From NCBI GenBank assembly GCA_016180765.1, contig JACPAP010000221.1, positions 1 through 16,734 on the forward strand: a stretch of DNA of 16,734 bases. Direction: 5' to 3'. Positions 1-7,736 of the stretch are shown piece after piece. Numbering within the stretch: the stretch's first letter is position 1; each line of letters opens with the position of its first letter. The notes under the pieces are model-generated. The model had not been told where the DNA came from, searched no databases, and saw only the letters and a list, made by a program, of their open reading frames with translations. Source of the DNA: Gemmatimonadota bacterium. GTDB taxonomy: Bacteria > Gemmatimonadota > Gemmatimonadetes > Gemmatimonadales > GWC2-71-9. Position numbers and translations under genes: made by a program.

Positions 1-386
1 TCACCAAGGACCATTCCTACGTCCAGGAGCAGGTGGACGCCGGGTACCTTACCCCCGAGCAGGCCCGCACCCACCCCTACAGCAACGTGATCACCCGCTG
101 CGTGGGTGCCAACAGCGAGGTGACGCCGGACGTTTACGTGGGGGCGCTTCGGGCGGGCGACAAGTATCTCCTCGCCTCCGATGGGCTCACCGGCATGCTG
201 GAGGACGGCGATCTGCAGGCGGCCCTGTTGGCCGAAGGCCAGCCGCAGGAGTTGGTGGATGCCCTGATCGCGGAGGCCAATCGGCGGGGCGGGCTGGACA
301 ACGTCACCGCGATCATCATCCGGATCGATAGCCTGGAGCCGATGCGGGACGATCGGACCACGGCAGCGGTGGCGGTGAAGCAATAG
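1..386 (+). CDS. PP2C-family serine/threonine protein phosphatase, C-terminal part (5' end outside window)
   Basis: This is the last ~128 codons of a Ser/Thr phosphatase of the bacterial PP2C/PrpC-Stp type, a metal-dependent enzyme that usually reverses Hanks-type kinase phosphorylation. The frame is open from base 3, so the GTG at 33 is internal rather than the start. Visible motifs are TKDHSYVQEQV (matching the family DHS-x-V block), a following HPYSNVITRCVG block, ASDGLTGMLEDGDL (the conserved SDG metal-ligand motif) and GGLDNVTAIIIRI near the end (the terminal DN motif with its metal-binding Asp). After the catalytic domain only ~20 residues remain, so there is no C-terminal membrane anchor. 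The gene converges on the HD-domain gene with 5 nt between the stop codons and no visible terminator. The family call is firm. The substrate is unknown. Confidence 0.9.
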   Translation, partial: TKDHSYVQEQVDAGYLTPEQARTHPYSNVITRCVGANSEVTPDVYVGALRAGDKYLLASDGLTGMLEDGDLQAALLAEGQPQELVDALIAEANRRGGLDNVTAIIIRIDSLEPMRDDRTTAAVAVKQ

Positions 387-391
387 CGGCC

Positions 392-1645
392 CTACCTCAG
401 TAGGGGCCTTCCCGTCTCCAGCGCCTCCCGCACTTCCGCCGCCGACCGCTCGGCGAGCGCCACCACCGTCCGTGGGTTCAGGTCACCGGCCTCGGCGCCA
501 AAGACCCGCAGGCGCCGGGCGTTCCGGTGGAGGGCGTCGGCCACGGGCTCGAGGGCCAGCTGGGCCGGCTCGATGTCCCCGCGGCGCGTCATGAGTGGGA
601 GGTCGATCGCCACCATCTCGGGCTTTGCGGGGAAGTCCAGCAGGATGGCGCCAGGCTCCAGGTGCAGCTCTTCCGCCAGGCGGTCCTCCACGTTGGCCAC
701 CAGGTCGGGATCGCCGGCGATCCACTCGTCTCCCGGCGCCGGCACCTCGGTGGCGGGCAGGTCCGCCAGCCGCTTGTAGAGCCGGCGGCGGCGCAAGCGC
801 GCGGCCAGCGGCGTGTCCGGCAGGTGCCGCAGCCGTTCCATCAGCGCCTCGTCGGTGGTGCGAGAGATCCACGCCGCGTCGAGTTGTCCCCGCGCGATCG
901 CGGTGCGGACCAGCCGCTTGAACATCGCCGTGGCGCTGCGCACGGCGTGGTGCCAGTAGACGTTGCGATACATCTGGTACTTCGCGAAGGTCAGCGATTC
1001 GAGCGCGCTGGCGCCCTTCTCGTGCACGCCCACCCTGCGACGTCCGCCAGCCACGGTGACCAGCGTGATGGAGTGGAGCAAGCGGTCCACGTCCACCGTC
1101 CCGTAGGGTACGCCGCACATGCGCGCGTCACGGGTCAGGTAGTCGATCTTGTCGAGATCCAGGGAGCCGGAGATGAGCCCGGAAAGCGGGCTCTGGCTCT
1201 GGCCCCGGATCAGCTGCGCGATCCGCTCGGCGGTCCGTGGGACCCCTAGGCGATCCAGGGCCCGGCAGAGCTCGGGATGCGCCAGGTGCTCCGCCGCCAG
1301 GACCTCATGCGACAAGAGGCCCGCCTCTTCCAGCGCGTGGGAAAACGGATAGTGCCCGATGTCGTGCAGGAGCGCCGCCAGCCGGACCAGGGTGGCTTCC
1401 TCCGCCGGGAGGTCCGCCAGCTCGCCCCGTTCCGCCAGCAGCCCCAGCGCGCGGCCCGCCAGATGGTAGGCGCCGAGCGCGTGCTCGAAGCGGGTGTGGG
1501 TGGCGCCGGGGTAGACCAGAAAGGCGTGGCCCAGTTGCCGCACGTAGCGCAACCGCTGGAACGGCTCGCTGTCGAGCACGTCGAGCGCCGCGCCGTCGAG
1601 CCGAATGTTGTTCCAGAGGGGATCGCGGACGACTTCGAATTCCAT
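392..1645 (-). CDS. HD-domain phosphohydrolase (SAMHD1/dGTPase-like, COG1078 type)
   Basis: This 417-residue cytoplasmic protein has the full metal-site pattern of the SAMHD1/dGTP-triphosphohydrolase-like HD superfamily. It shows TRFEHALGAYHLAG (His55), LLHDIGHYPFSH (His94-Asp95, His98) and SLDLDKIDYLTRDARMCG (residues 161-178, distal Asp about 165). The N-terminal FQRLRYVRQLGHAFLVYPGA segment (29-48) is also characteristic of this subgroup. Members hydrolyse nucleotide phosphoesters, commonly dNTPs. Whether this one cuts dNTPs or another nucleotide cannot be told from the sequence. The start is ATG, with only a weak AGG upstream. It lies 59 nt downstream of pckA on the same strand and may be cotranscribed. 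Its tail meets the convergent PP2C gene. Confidence 0.88.
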   Translation of the reverse strand: MEFEVVRDPLWNNIRLDGAALDVLDSEPFQRLRYVRQLGHAFLVYPGATHTRFEHALGAYHLAGRALGLLAERGELADLPAEEATLVRLAALLHDIGHYPFSHALEEAGLLSHEVLAAEHLAHPELCRALDRLGVPRTAERIAQLIRGQSQSPLSGLISGSLDLDKIDYLTRDARMCGVPYGTVDVDRLLHSITLVTVAGGRRRVGVHEKGASALESLTFAKYQMYRNVYWHHAVRSATAMFKRLVRTAIARGQLDAAWISRTTDEALMERLRHLPDTPLAARLRRRRLYKRLADLPATEVPAPGDEWIAGDPDLVANVEDRLAEELHLEPGAILLDFPAKPEMVAIDLPLMTRRGDIEPAQLALEPVADALHRNARRLRVFGAEAGDLNPRTVVALAERSAAEVREALETGRPLLR

Positions 1646-1704
1646 TGCGACCTACGATGGCGCTAGGGGGTGTTCGGTGAAACTCACGAGCGTTTTCTTT
1701 GGTG

Positions 1705-3321
1705 TCAGGCCCGCGGGCCCGCCGCTCGGACGTCTTCCCCCACCTGGTCGGTGAACCGCGCGAAGTTGTCGCGGAACATGGCGGCGAGCTTCTTAGCCTG
1801 GGCGTCGTAGCGCGCCGGGTCCGCCCAGGTGGCACGGGGGTCGAGCACCTCGGCGGGCACGTCGGGGACCGCCCCGGGGACCGCGATGCCGAAGACCGGG
1901 TCTGGCCGGGTCGGCACGCCGTCCAGGCGCCCGTCCAGCGCCGCCCGCACCATCGCCCGGGTGTGGGACAGCTTCATCCGGTGCCCCTCGCCGTACGGTC
2001 CCCCGGTCCAGCCGGTATTGACCAGCCAGCAGCGGGCGCCGTGCCGTGCCAGGCGGTCACCCAGCATCGTGGCGTATACCCCGGGCTGCAACGGCAGGAA
2101 CGGGGCCCCGAAGCAGGTGCTGAACGTGGCCTGGGGCTCGGTCACGCCCCGCTCGGTGCCGGCGACTTTGGCCGTGTACCCGGACAGGAAGTGATACATG
2201 GCCTGGGCCGGGGTGAGCCGGGCCACGGGCGGCAGCACGCCGAAGGCATCCGCCGTCAGGAACACCACGTTCTGCGGGTGTCCCGCGCACCCCTCTGGCA
2301 CGTGATTGGGGATGCACCAGATGGGGTAGGAGGCGCGGGTGTTCTCGGTGATGGAGTCGTCGTCGAGGTCCGGCTCGCGGGTCGCGGGATCGAGCACCAC
2401 GTTCTCGAGGATGGTGCCGAACATGCGGGTGGCGGCCCAGATTTCCGGCTCTCCCTCGCGGGACAGGCGGATCACCTTGGCGTAGCACCCACCCTCGAAG
2501 TTGAACACCCCGGCGTCGCTCCAGCCGTGCTCGTCATCGCCGATCAGTCCCCGGGTCGCGTCCGCCGACAACGTGGTCTTCCCGGTCCCCGACAGCCCGA
2601 AGAAGATCGCCACGTCTCCCCGCTGCCCCACGTTGGCGGAGCAGTGCATCGAGAGGATGCCGCGCTTGGGGTACACGTAGTTGAGGATCGTGAAGATGGA
2701 CTTCTTCATCTCGCCCGCGTACCGGGTCCCGCCGATCAGCACTACGCGGCGGCCGAAGTGAACGGCGATGAACGTGCCGGTGCGGGTACCGTGGCGAGTG
2801 GGGTCCGCCTGGAGCTCCGGGGCGTGGAGCACCGTGAACTCCGGTCGAAACTGGGCCAGCTCGGCGTCGGTGGGCCGGAGGAACATGTGGTACACGAACA
2901 ACGTGTGCCACGCGCTGGGTGAGATGAACCGGACCGGGATGCGGTGGGCGGGGTCCGCGCCCGCGAACAGATCGCGAACGAAGAGTGCGCGCTTGCCGAG
3001 GTAGTGGGCCACCTCGTGGTACAGCGCGTCGAAGTGCTCCTCGCTGAGCGGCTGATTGACCTTGCCCCACGCGACGTCTCGCTCCGAACCCGGTTCCTTG
3101 ACGACGAACTTGTCGTTGGGGGATCGGCCGGTGTGTGGCGTGGTGATGGCGTTGAAGGCGCCGCCCGCCACGGTCTGTCCCTCACCCCGCCGGACCGCCT
3201 CTTCGTAGAGGGCCGCGGGGTACAGATTCCAAAGGATGCCGTCCCGGGCGGGGAGGCCCGGCGCGATGTCCGGCTGGTTCGCGCCGCGCCCGGCCCGCCC
3301 GGGCCTGGTGGGTGTCGCCAT
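1705..3321 (-). CDS. pckA: Phosphoenolpyruvate carboxykinase (ATP)
   Basis: This enzyme catalyses oxaloacetate + ATP = PEP + CO2 + ADP, the entry step of gluconeogenesis from C4 acids, in the cytoplasm. The 538-residue length is normal for the ATP-using family. Visible motifs are HTGRSPNDKF (63-72, substrate Arg66), RYAGEMKKSIF (200-210, Mn-ligand Lys207), MHCSAN (His226), the P-loop GLSGTGKTTLSAD (242-254, Lys248), the kinase-2 DDEHGWSDAGVFNFEGG block (262-278) and ENTRA (Arg329). All catalytic residues expected of the family are present. The ATG start at 3321 has GAGGG just upstream. The gene follows the malic enzyme by 80 nt, and that gap is filled by a strong hairpin (3336-3413). The pairing with malic enzyme places both enzymes at the PEP-pyruvate-oxaloacetate node. 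Confidence 0.97.
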   Translation of the reverse strand: MATPTRPGRAGRGANQPDIAPGLPARDGILWNLYPAALYEEAVRRGEGQTVAGGAFNAITTPHTGRSPNDKFVVKEPGSERDVAWGKVNQPLSEEHFDALYHEVAHYLGKRALFVRDLFAGADPAHRIPVRFISPSAWHTLFVYHMFLRPTDAELAQFRPEFTVLHAPELQADPTRHGTRTGTFIAVHFGRRVVLIGGTRYAGEMKKSIFTILNYVYPKRGILSMHCSANVGQRGDVAIFFGLSGTGKTTLSADATRGLIGDDEHGWSDAGVFNFEGGCYAKVIRLSREGEPEIWAATRMFGTILENVVLDPATREPDLDDDSITENTRASYPIWCIPNHVPEGCAGHPQNVVFLTADAFGVLPPVARLTPAQAMYHFLSGYTAKVAGTERGVTEPQATFSTCFGAPFLPLQPGVYATMLGDRLARHGARCWLVNTGWTGGPYGEGHRMKLSHTRAMVRAALDGRLDGVPTRPDPVFGIAVPGAVPDVPAEVLDPRATWADPARYDAQAKKLAAMFRDNFARFTDQVGEDVRAAGPRA

Positions 3322-3335
3322 GGCCCTCGATGTTG

Positions 3336-3413
3336 GGTAAGACGTGAGATGTGAGACGTGAGCAGTGAGGCGGCCTGGTCACCCTTCTCACGTCTCACTT
3401 CTCACATCTTACC
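3336..3413. repeat. 27-bp inverted repeat built of 7-nt tandem units, between malic enzyme and pckA
   Basis: Arms at 3336-3362 and 3387-3413 are complementary over 27 positions with two differences. As minus-strand RNA one of these is a G-U wobble and the other an A-A mismatch. The 24-nt loop can pair a further GTGA/TCAC. Each arm is itself a run of a 7-nt unit: GACGTGA, GATGTGA, GACGTGA, GCAGTGA in the left arm and TCACGTC, TCACTTC, TCACATC in the right arm. The hairpin swallows the last codons and stop of the malic enzyme and ends 14 nt before the pckA ATG. There is no U-tract, so it looks like a REP-like transcript-stabilising or attenuating element rather than a canonical terminator. The function is inferred; the structure is directly visible. 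Confidence 0.85.
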
Positions 3414-5672
3414 GTTTTGTGCCTCGCGGCTGCGCTCCTGCGCGTCCACCGCCGCGATCACCGCGATGTTCACGATGTCGCTGACGTCCGAATCCCGCTG
3501 CAAGACATGGACCGGCTTAGCCATCCCGACCAGGATGGGACCGATCGCCTGTGCGCCGCCAAGGCGCTGCAGCAGCTTGTAGCTGGTATTGGCGGAGTTC
3601 AGGTCGGGGAAAACTAACACATTGGCGGGCTTCTGCAGCCGCGAGAAGGGATACCGGCTGAGCATGCTTTCCATCACGGCGACATCGGCGGCCATCTCGC
3701 CGTCCGCGGCCAGACCGGGATGGCGCTGGTGCAACAGGCGCACGGCCTCGGCCACCTTGTCCGACAGGGCATGCCGCGCGGAGCCGAAATTGGAGAACGA
3801 CAACATGGCGACCCGGGGCTCGATACCCAGGCTCTTCACGAAATGCGCGGTGGTGATGGCGATCGCCGCCAGCCGTTCGGCGTCCGGCTCGATGTTCACG
3901 GCGCAGTCCGCGAAGAAGTAGGTCTCCTGCGGCAGCACCATCATGTAGATGGCGCACAGCGCCTGTCCCGAGTCTCCCACGCCCACGGACTCGAGCGCGG
4001 GGCGGATGGTCTCCGGGTAATACATCTCCTCCCCGGCGACCAGCGCATCGGCGTCGCCCCCGGCGAGCATCATGCATCCGAAGTAGACCGGGTGGCTGAC
4101 GCGGTCGCGCGCTTCCGACAAGGTGACGCCCTTGCGGTGCCGGCGCTCCCACAGCGACTGCGCGTACCCCTCCCGGCAGGTCGAGGTGAGGGGATCCACC
4201 AGCTGGACGCCGTCGAGCTCGATACCGATTTCCGAAGCGACGGCCTGGATGCGGTCCGACGCTCCGAGCAAGATGGGCCGCACGGTGCCTTCGTCCACCA
4301 GGATGCGGGCCGCGCGCAGGACCCGGGGCTCTTCGCCCTCGGGGAAGACCACGCGCTTCGGATCGGCGGCGGCGCGGACGCTCAATCCCCGCATCACGAC
4401 GCGCGCCCGGCCCAGGCGGCCCTCCAGGGTCGTGCGATACTCGTTTTCGTCGAGGGGTTTTCCGGCGACACCGGACACCACGGCCGCTTTTGCAACGGCG
4501 GGTGCCTCCCACAACAGCACGCGGGGGTCGAACGGCTTGGGGATGATGTAGTCGGGCCCGAACCGCAGCTTGGTCAATCCGTAGGCCCGCATCACCGAAT
4601 CCGGCACGTCTTCCTTGGTGAGCGCCGCCAGCGCTCGTGTCGCGGCCATCTTCATCTCGTCGTTGATGGCCCGCGCCCGCACGTCCAGGGCCCCGCGGAA
4701 AATGAAGGGGAATCCCAGGACGTTGTTCACCTGGTTGGGGTAGTCCGAGCGCCCCGTCGCAACGATGGCATCGGTCCGCACCGCCGCGACCTCCTCCGGG
4801 AGGATCTCCGGGTCCGGGTTGGCGAGCGCGAAGATGATGGGCCGGCGAGCCATGGTCCCGACCATGTCGCCCGTCACGGCGCCCTTCACCGAGAGCCCGA
4901 CGAAGACGTCGGCCCCGCGCAGGGCGTCCGCCAGGGTGCGCGCCTTGGTCTCGTGGGCGAAGCGCGCCTTGTAGGGGTTGAGGTCGGTCCGGCCGGAGTG
5001 GATGACCCCCTTGGTATCCGCCAGCAGGATGTTCTCGGGTCGGACGCCGAGGTGGAGGTAGTGCTGAGCGGTGGCGATGGCACTGGCACCGGCGCCCGAG
5101 AAGACGATCCGCACCTTGGCGATGTCCTTGTCCTGGAGCTCGAGCGCGTTCAGGAGCGCGGCGCCGGTGATAATGGCCGTGCCGTGCTGGTCGTCGTGAA
5201 ACACCGGGATGGACAGGGTTTGCTTCAGCCGCTCCTCGATGACGAAACACTCCGGCGCCTTGATGTCCTCGAGATTGATGCCGCCCACGGTGGGCTCGAG
5301 CAGCTGGCAGAACTGGATGACCTCCTCGGGGTCCTCGGAGCCGACCTCGATATCGAACACGTCGATGTCGGCGAAGGCCTTAAAGAGAATGCCTTTCCCC
5401 TCCATGACCGGCTTGCCGGCGAGGGCGCCGATGTTGCCCAGCCCCAGCACCGCGGTGCCGTTCGAGACCACCGCGACCAGGTTTCCCCGGGCGGTGTAGC
5501 GGTAGATGTCCTCAGGGTGTGCGTGGATTTCCAGGCATGGCTCCGCGACGCCCGGGGTATAGGCGAGCGACAGATCGCGCTGGTCGTGAAACGGCTTGGT
5601 GGGAACGACCTGGATCTTGCCCGGCCGTCCGCTGCTATGATACGCGAGGGCGTCCTCGCGACGGATGGACAT
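3402..5672 (-). CDS. maeB: NADP-dependent malic enzyme fused to phosphotransacetylase domain
   Basis: This enzyme oxidatively decarboxylates malate to pyruvate + CO2 with NAD(P)+. The 756-residue protein has the MaeB architecture. The malic N-domain (about 1-160) carries LAYTPGVAEPC (Tyr38) and KPVMEGKGILFK (catalytic Lys about 93). Metal ligands sit in LEDIKAP (Glu135-Asp136) and HDDQHGT (159-165). A Rossmann domain with VFSGAGASA (about 190-198) follows, then a phosphate acetyl/butyryltransferase domain from about 430 to the end. In E. coli MaeB the equivalent C-domain does not make acetyl phosphate but senses acetyl-CoA. The SFSNFGSAR segment (about 625-633) fits the MaeB-type rather than the active Pta-type domain. 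I take ATG at 5672 as the start, not the TTG two codons earlier, because GGAG lies 6 nt before the ATG and directly abuts the TTG. It has its own promoter and is followed by pckA. Confidence 0.95.
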   Translation of the reverse strand: MSIRREDALAYHSSGRPGKIQVVPTKPFHDQRDLSLAYTPGVAEPCLEIHAHPEDIYRYTARGNLVAVVSNGTAVLGLGNIGALAGKPVMEGKGILFKAFADIDVFDIEVGSEDPEEVIQFCQLLEPTVGGINLEDIKAPECFVIEERLKQTLSIPVFHDDQHGTAIITGAALLNALELQDKDIAKVRIVFSGAGASAIATAQHYLHLGVRPENILLADTKGVIHSGRTDLNPYKARFAHETKARTLADALRGADVFVGLSVKGAVTGDMVGTMARRPIIFALANPDPEILPEEVAAVRTDAIVATGRSDYPNQVNNVLGFPFIFRGALDVRARAINDEMKMAATRALAALTKEDVPDSVMRAYGLTKLRFGPDYIIPKPFDPRVLLWEAPAVAKAAVVSGVAGKPLDENEYRTTLEGRLGRARVVMRGLSVRAAADPKRVVFPEGEEPRVLRAARILVDEGTVRPILLGASDRIQAVASEIGIELDGVQLVDPLTSTCREGYAQSLWERRHRKGVTLSEARDRVSHPVYFGCMMLAGGDADALVAGEEMYYPETIRPALESVGVGDSGQALCAIYMMVLPQETYFFADCAVNIEPDAERLAAIAITTAHFVKSLGIEPRVAMLSFSNFGSARHALSDKVAEAVRLLHQRHPGLAADGEMAADVAVMESMLSRYPFSRLQKPANVLVFPDLNSANTSYKLLQRLGGAQAIGPILVGMAKPVHVLQRDSDVSDIVNIAVIAAVDAQERSREAQNGKM

Positions 5673-5678
5673 GTCCAA

Positions 5679-5682
5679 CTCC
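5679..5682 (-). promoter_or_regulatory. Shine-Dalgarno site of the malic enzyme gene
   Basis: GGAG on the minus strand lies 6 nt before ATG 5672 and with no spacing before the in-frame TTG at 5678. This decides the start in favour of the ATG and removes two residues from the longest reading. Confidence 0.7.
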
Positions 5683-5699
5683 GACTAGGTCATGAGGTT

Positions 5700-5728
5700 A
5701 GGCTACGGGTCAGGCGAAGGGGTGTCAA
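5700..5728 (-). promoter_or_regulatory. Sigma70-like promoter for malic enzyme (and probably pckA)
   Basis: On the minus strand a perfect TTGACA -35 box (5728-5723) is followed after 17 nt by TAGCCT (5705-5700), matching three positions of the -10 consensus including TA and the final T. The expected transcript start is near 5693, giving a leader of about 20 nt that contains the GGAG site. It lies in the 128-nt gap after the metal permease gene, where a promoter is expected. The call is made by eye, not by measurement. Confidence 0.5.
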
Positions 5729-5773
5729 TCGTTTTCGGGGCGATGCAAGGACGGCTCACCCTCTCTTTAGGCA

Positions 5774-5791
5774 GGCTCCCCAGCAGGAGCC
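5774..5791 (-). terminator. Terminator-like hairpin after the metal transporter operon (no U-tract)
   Basis: GGCTCC and GGAGCC (5774-5779 and 5786-5791) form a 6-bp GC-rich stem with a 6-nt loop, just beyond the stop of the metal permease gene and before the malic enzyme promoter. The bases after the stem on the minus strand are TGCCTAAAGAGAGG, so the U-run of an intrinsic terminator is missing. It may be a factor-assisted terminator or an mRNA end stabiliser. Confidence 0.35.
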
Positions 5792-5800
5792 GTGCGTCGC

Positions 5801-6652
5801 TCACGGAGCTCCGGCCTGCTGGCCGGCACTGGCCGTGACCACGCGGCGAACGGCGCCGGCCGCGAGCAGCACCAGCCCAAAGACGCACACGATCAACGGT
5901 CCCGTGGGCAGATCGAAGCGGAACGAGGCCGCCAGCCCGAGGGCCGACGCGATGGCCGACGCAGCCCAGCTGATGGTCATCAGGGAGATGGTGCGCCGCG
6001 TGAACAGAAAGGCGATGACCGCCGGCACCACCAGGAACGTGAACACCAGGAGCACGCCGGCGATCGGCACCGCGACCGTGATCACGACGCCGAACGTCGC
6101 GTAGAACAGGAAGTCCCACCAGCGGACCCGCCAGCCCTGCCGTTCCGCTTCGTCCTCGTTCAAGGAGATCGTGAGGAATTGGCGCCGCAGGAACCAGTGC
6201 ACGATGCCGACCCCAAGGTACACCAGCAGCATCTTGAGGATGGTGGGCCAGGTGACCCACAGGATGCTCCCGACCATTACTTCCTTGATGGCCTCGGCGC
6301 CTTGGGGTGCCCGGTCGGCCACCAGGATCGCGGCGGCGGTGGCGACGACGTACACGATGCCGATGATGGCCTCCTGCGGGACGCGGCGCCGCTCCCGGCG
6401 CATGCGGGTGGCCGCGAAGATGAATGCGCCCAGCAGCGCGAAGGCGAGGGCGAACCCGTAGCCGGTAGGCGAGTTCGAATCGAGGCCGAACAACAGGCTG
6501 CACGTCGACCCGAGCGCCGCCATCTGCGCCAGTGACAGGTCCACGAAGATGACCTCGCGGGCGATGATATGGACGCCCAGGTAGGCCAGCATCGCCACCA
6601 GCACCATGCAGGCCGCGAACGGCGCAGCCATCACCTGCAGCATGTCCGACAT
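5801..6652 (-). CDS. Metal ABC transporter permease, ABC-3 family (ZnuB/MntB-like)
   Basis: This 283-residue integral inner-membrane protein has about eight hydrophobic segments and the layout of the zinc/manganese/iron ABC-3 permeases. An early VFVDLSLAQMAALGS-like stretch (about 36-48) is followed by VPQEAIIGIVYVVATAAAIL, a family hallmark in the middle of the chain. A GVLLVFTFLVVPAVIAFL segment, another hallmark, lies in the C-terminal half. It should form the membrane channel that receives metal from the upstream binding protein. ATG 6652 is well supported by GGGAGGGG 8 nt upstream. It is last in the run, 22 nt after the binding-protein gene, and no ATPase gene follows or precedes. Zn versus Mn cannot be decided from this protein. 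Confidence 0.9.
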   Translation of the reverse strand: MSDMLQVMAAPFAACMVLVAMLAYLGVHIIAREVIFVDLSLAQMAALGSTCSLLFGLDSNSPTGYGFALAFALLGAFIFAATRMRRERRRVPQEAIIGIVYVVATAAAILVADRAPQGAEAIKEVMVGSILWVTWPTILKMLLVYLGVGIVHWFLRRQFLTISLNEDEAERQGWRVRWWDFLFYATFGVVITVAVPIAGVLLVFTFLVVPAVIAFLFTRRTISLMTISWAASAIASALGLAASFRFDLPTGPLIVCVFGLVLLAAGAVRRVVTASAGQQAGAP

Positions 6653-6674
6653 GCGGGGTTCCCCTCCCGACCCG

Positions 6675-7736
6675 TTAGGGGTGCGCGGACGTGCGGCCCC
6701 GAAACGCCGTCGCCAGCTGCTTCACCCAGGTGTTCACGAGATCGATGTAGGTATCGGTCCCCGGGGCACCTCCCGCGTTGGAGGGCACGATGACCGCCGT
6801 GGCGTTGGTGCGGGCCGCCACTGTCTCGACCTGGCCACGGTCATAGTAGTTGGTGGAGAACAGCACCTTGATGTTGTCTCGCTTCATCAGGTCGATGATC
6901 TGCGCCACGTGACGCGGAGTGGGCGGGATGCCGGGTTTGGGCTCGATGTAATCCACGCACGGAACGCCGAACGCGCGGCTGAAGTAGTCCCACTCTTTGT
7001 GATAGCAGACCATCTTCTGGCCGCGGAACCCCTCGCCCTGCTTGAGCCACCCGCCCGCACGAGACAGCAACGGCTGCCCCTGGTATTGCTGGGTGGACAG
7101 GAAGGCGAACAGCTTGCCCTGCTCGCCCAGGTTGGCGATGGCGTCCGCGCCCAGCAGCTGGACCAGGTCGTCCCCCACGTAGGCGCGAATGACCCGGTCC
7201 TTCCAGGCTTGATACCGTTCCTCGAAGTAGGTCGTGTGCTCCGGCGCGATGCGCTTGAGCCCCGTGAGGATATTGCGTCCAATGACGATGGCGTTGGCGG
7301 GGTCGGTCCAGAGATGGGGATTGCCGTAGACGTGGATGTCCCCGTGGGCCCGGCTCACGGCCTCCGGGACGTCCAGCAAGGCGATGCCGTTGTAGGCGGT
7401 CACGAACCCCGGAGCCCCGCTGGCCAGTTTGGGGTTGTTGGCCTTGTCCAGCAGGGCGGGGGCCCACAGCTCGAGGTCCAGCCCGGTTACCACGAACATG
7501 TCCGCCCGGCGCAGCGTGAGCACGAAACTCGGCCGGGGCTGGACGAAGTGCGGGTTCTCGTCACCCTGCGCGATTGCCACGACATCGGCCTTGTCGCCCG
7601 CGATCTCGCGCGCGATGGCGGCGTAGGTCGTGAGCGACGTGACCACCCGGACGGGATCCGGAGCGTCGGGGCCGGGCGGCCCGGGCGGCGCCACCAGGGC
7701 GGCCGCGAGTCCGACAAGGAGAGGCGATGGGTTCAT
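6675..7736 (-). CDS. Metal ABC transporter substrate-binding protein (cluster A-I, Zn/Mn type)
   Basis: This is a 353-residue periplasmic receptor of the ZnuA/PsaA (TroA-like) family. A hydrophobic N-terminus (about 5-16) with small residues following looks like a signal peptide. No lipobox Cys is seen. Likely metal ligands are His63 in DENPHFVQ, His141 in YGNPHLWTDP (with His131 and His135 close by) and His246 in CYHKEWDYF. A fourth ligand, Asp299 in STNYYDRG, is uncertain. A third His rather than Glu is more usual in zinc receptors. The classical His-rich loop of ZnuA is missing. The reading frame extends 56 codons further upstream, but that part overlaps the porin gene and lacks a signal peptide. 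ATG 7736 shares one base with the porin stop (TAATG), implying translational coupling. Confidence 0.88.
   Translation of the reverse strand: MNPSPLLVGLAAALVAPPGPPGPDAPDPVRVVTSLTTYAAIAREIAGDKADVVAIAQGDENPHFVQPRPSFVLTLRRADMFVVTGLDLELWAPALLDKANNPKLASGAPGFVTAYNGIALLDVPEAVSRAHGDIHVYGNPHLWTDPANAIVIGRNILTGLKRIAPEHTTYFEERYQAWKDRVIRAYVGDDLVQLLGADAIANLGEQGKLFAFLSTQQYQGQPLLSRAGGWLKQGEGFRGQKMVCYHKEWDYFSRAFGVPCVDYIEPKPGIPPTPRHVAQIIDLMKRDNIKVLFSTNYYDRGQVETVAARTNATAVIVPSNAGGAPGTDTYIDLVNTWVKQLATAFRGRTSAHP

Noticed and set aside
387..391. Shared terminator between the convergent PP2C and HD genes
   Set aside because: Only 5 nt separate the stops, and no hairpin or T-run is visible around them.
1699..2922. 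Plus-strand open frame (407 codons) opposite pckA
   Set aside because: Composition is rich in Gly, Arg, His and Val as expected for a codon-biased shadow, and pckA is certain on the other strand.
3720..6104. Long plus-strand open frame (794 codons) opposite malic enzyme and the metal permease
   Set aside because: It is the antisense shadow of two well-supported genes in GC-rich DNA. It has no domain motifs and crosses a gene boundary and the promoter.
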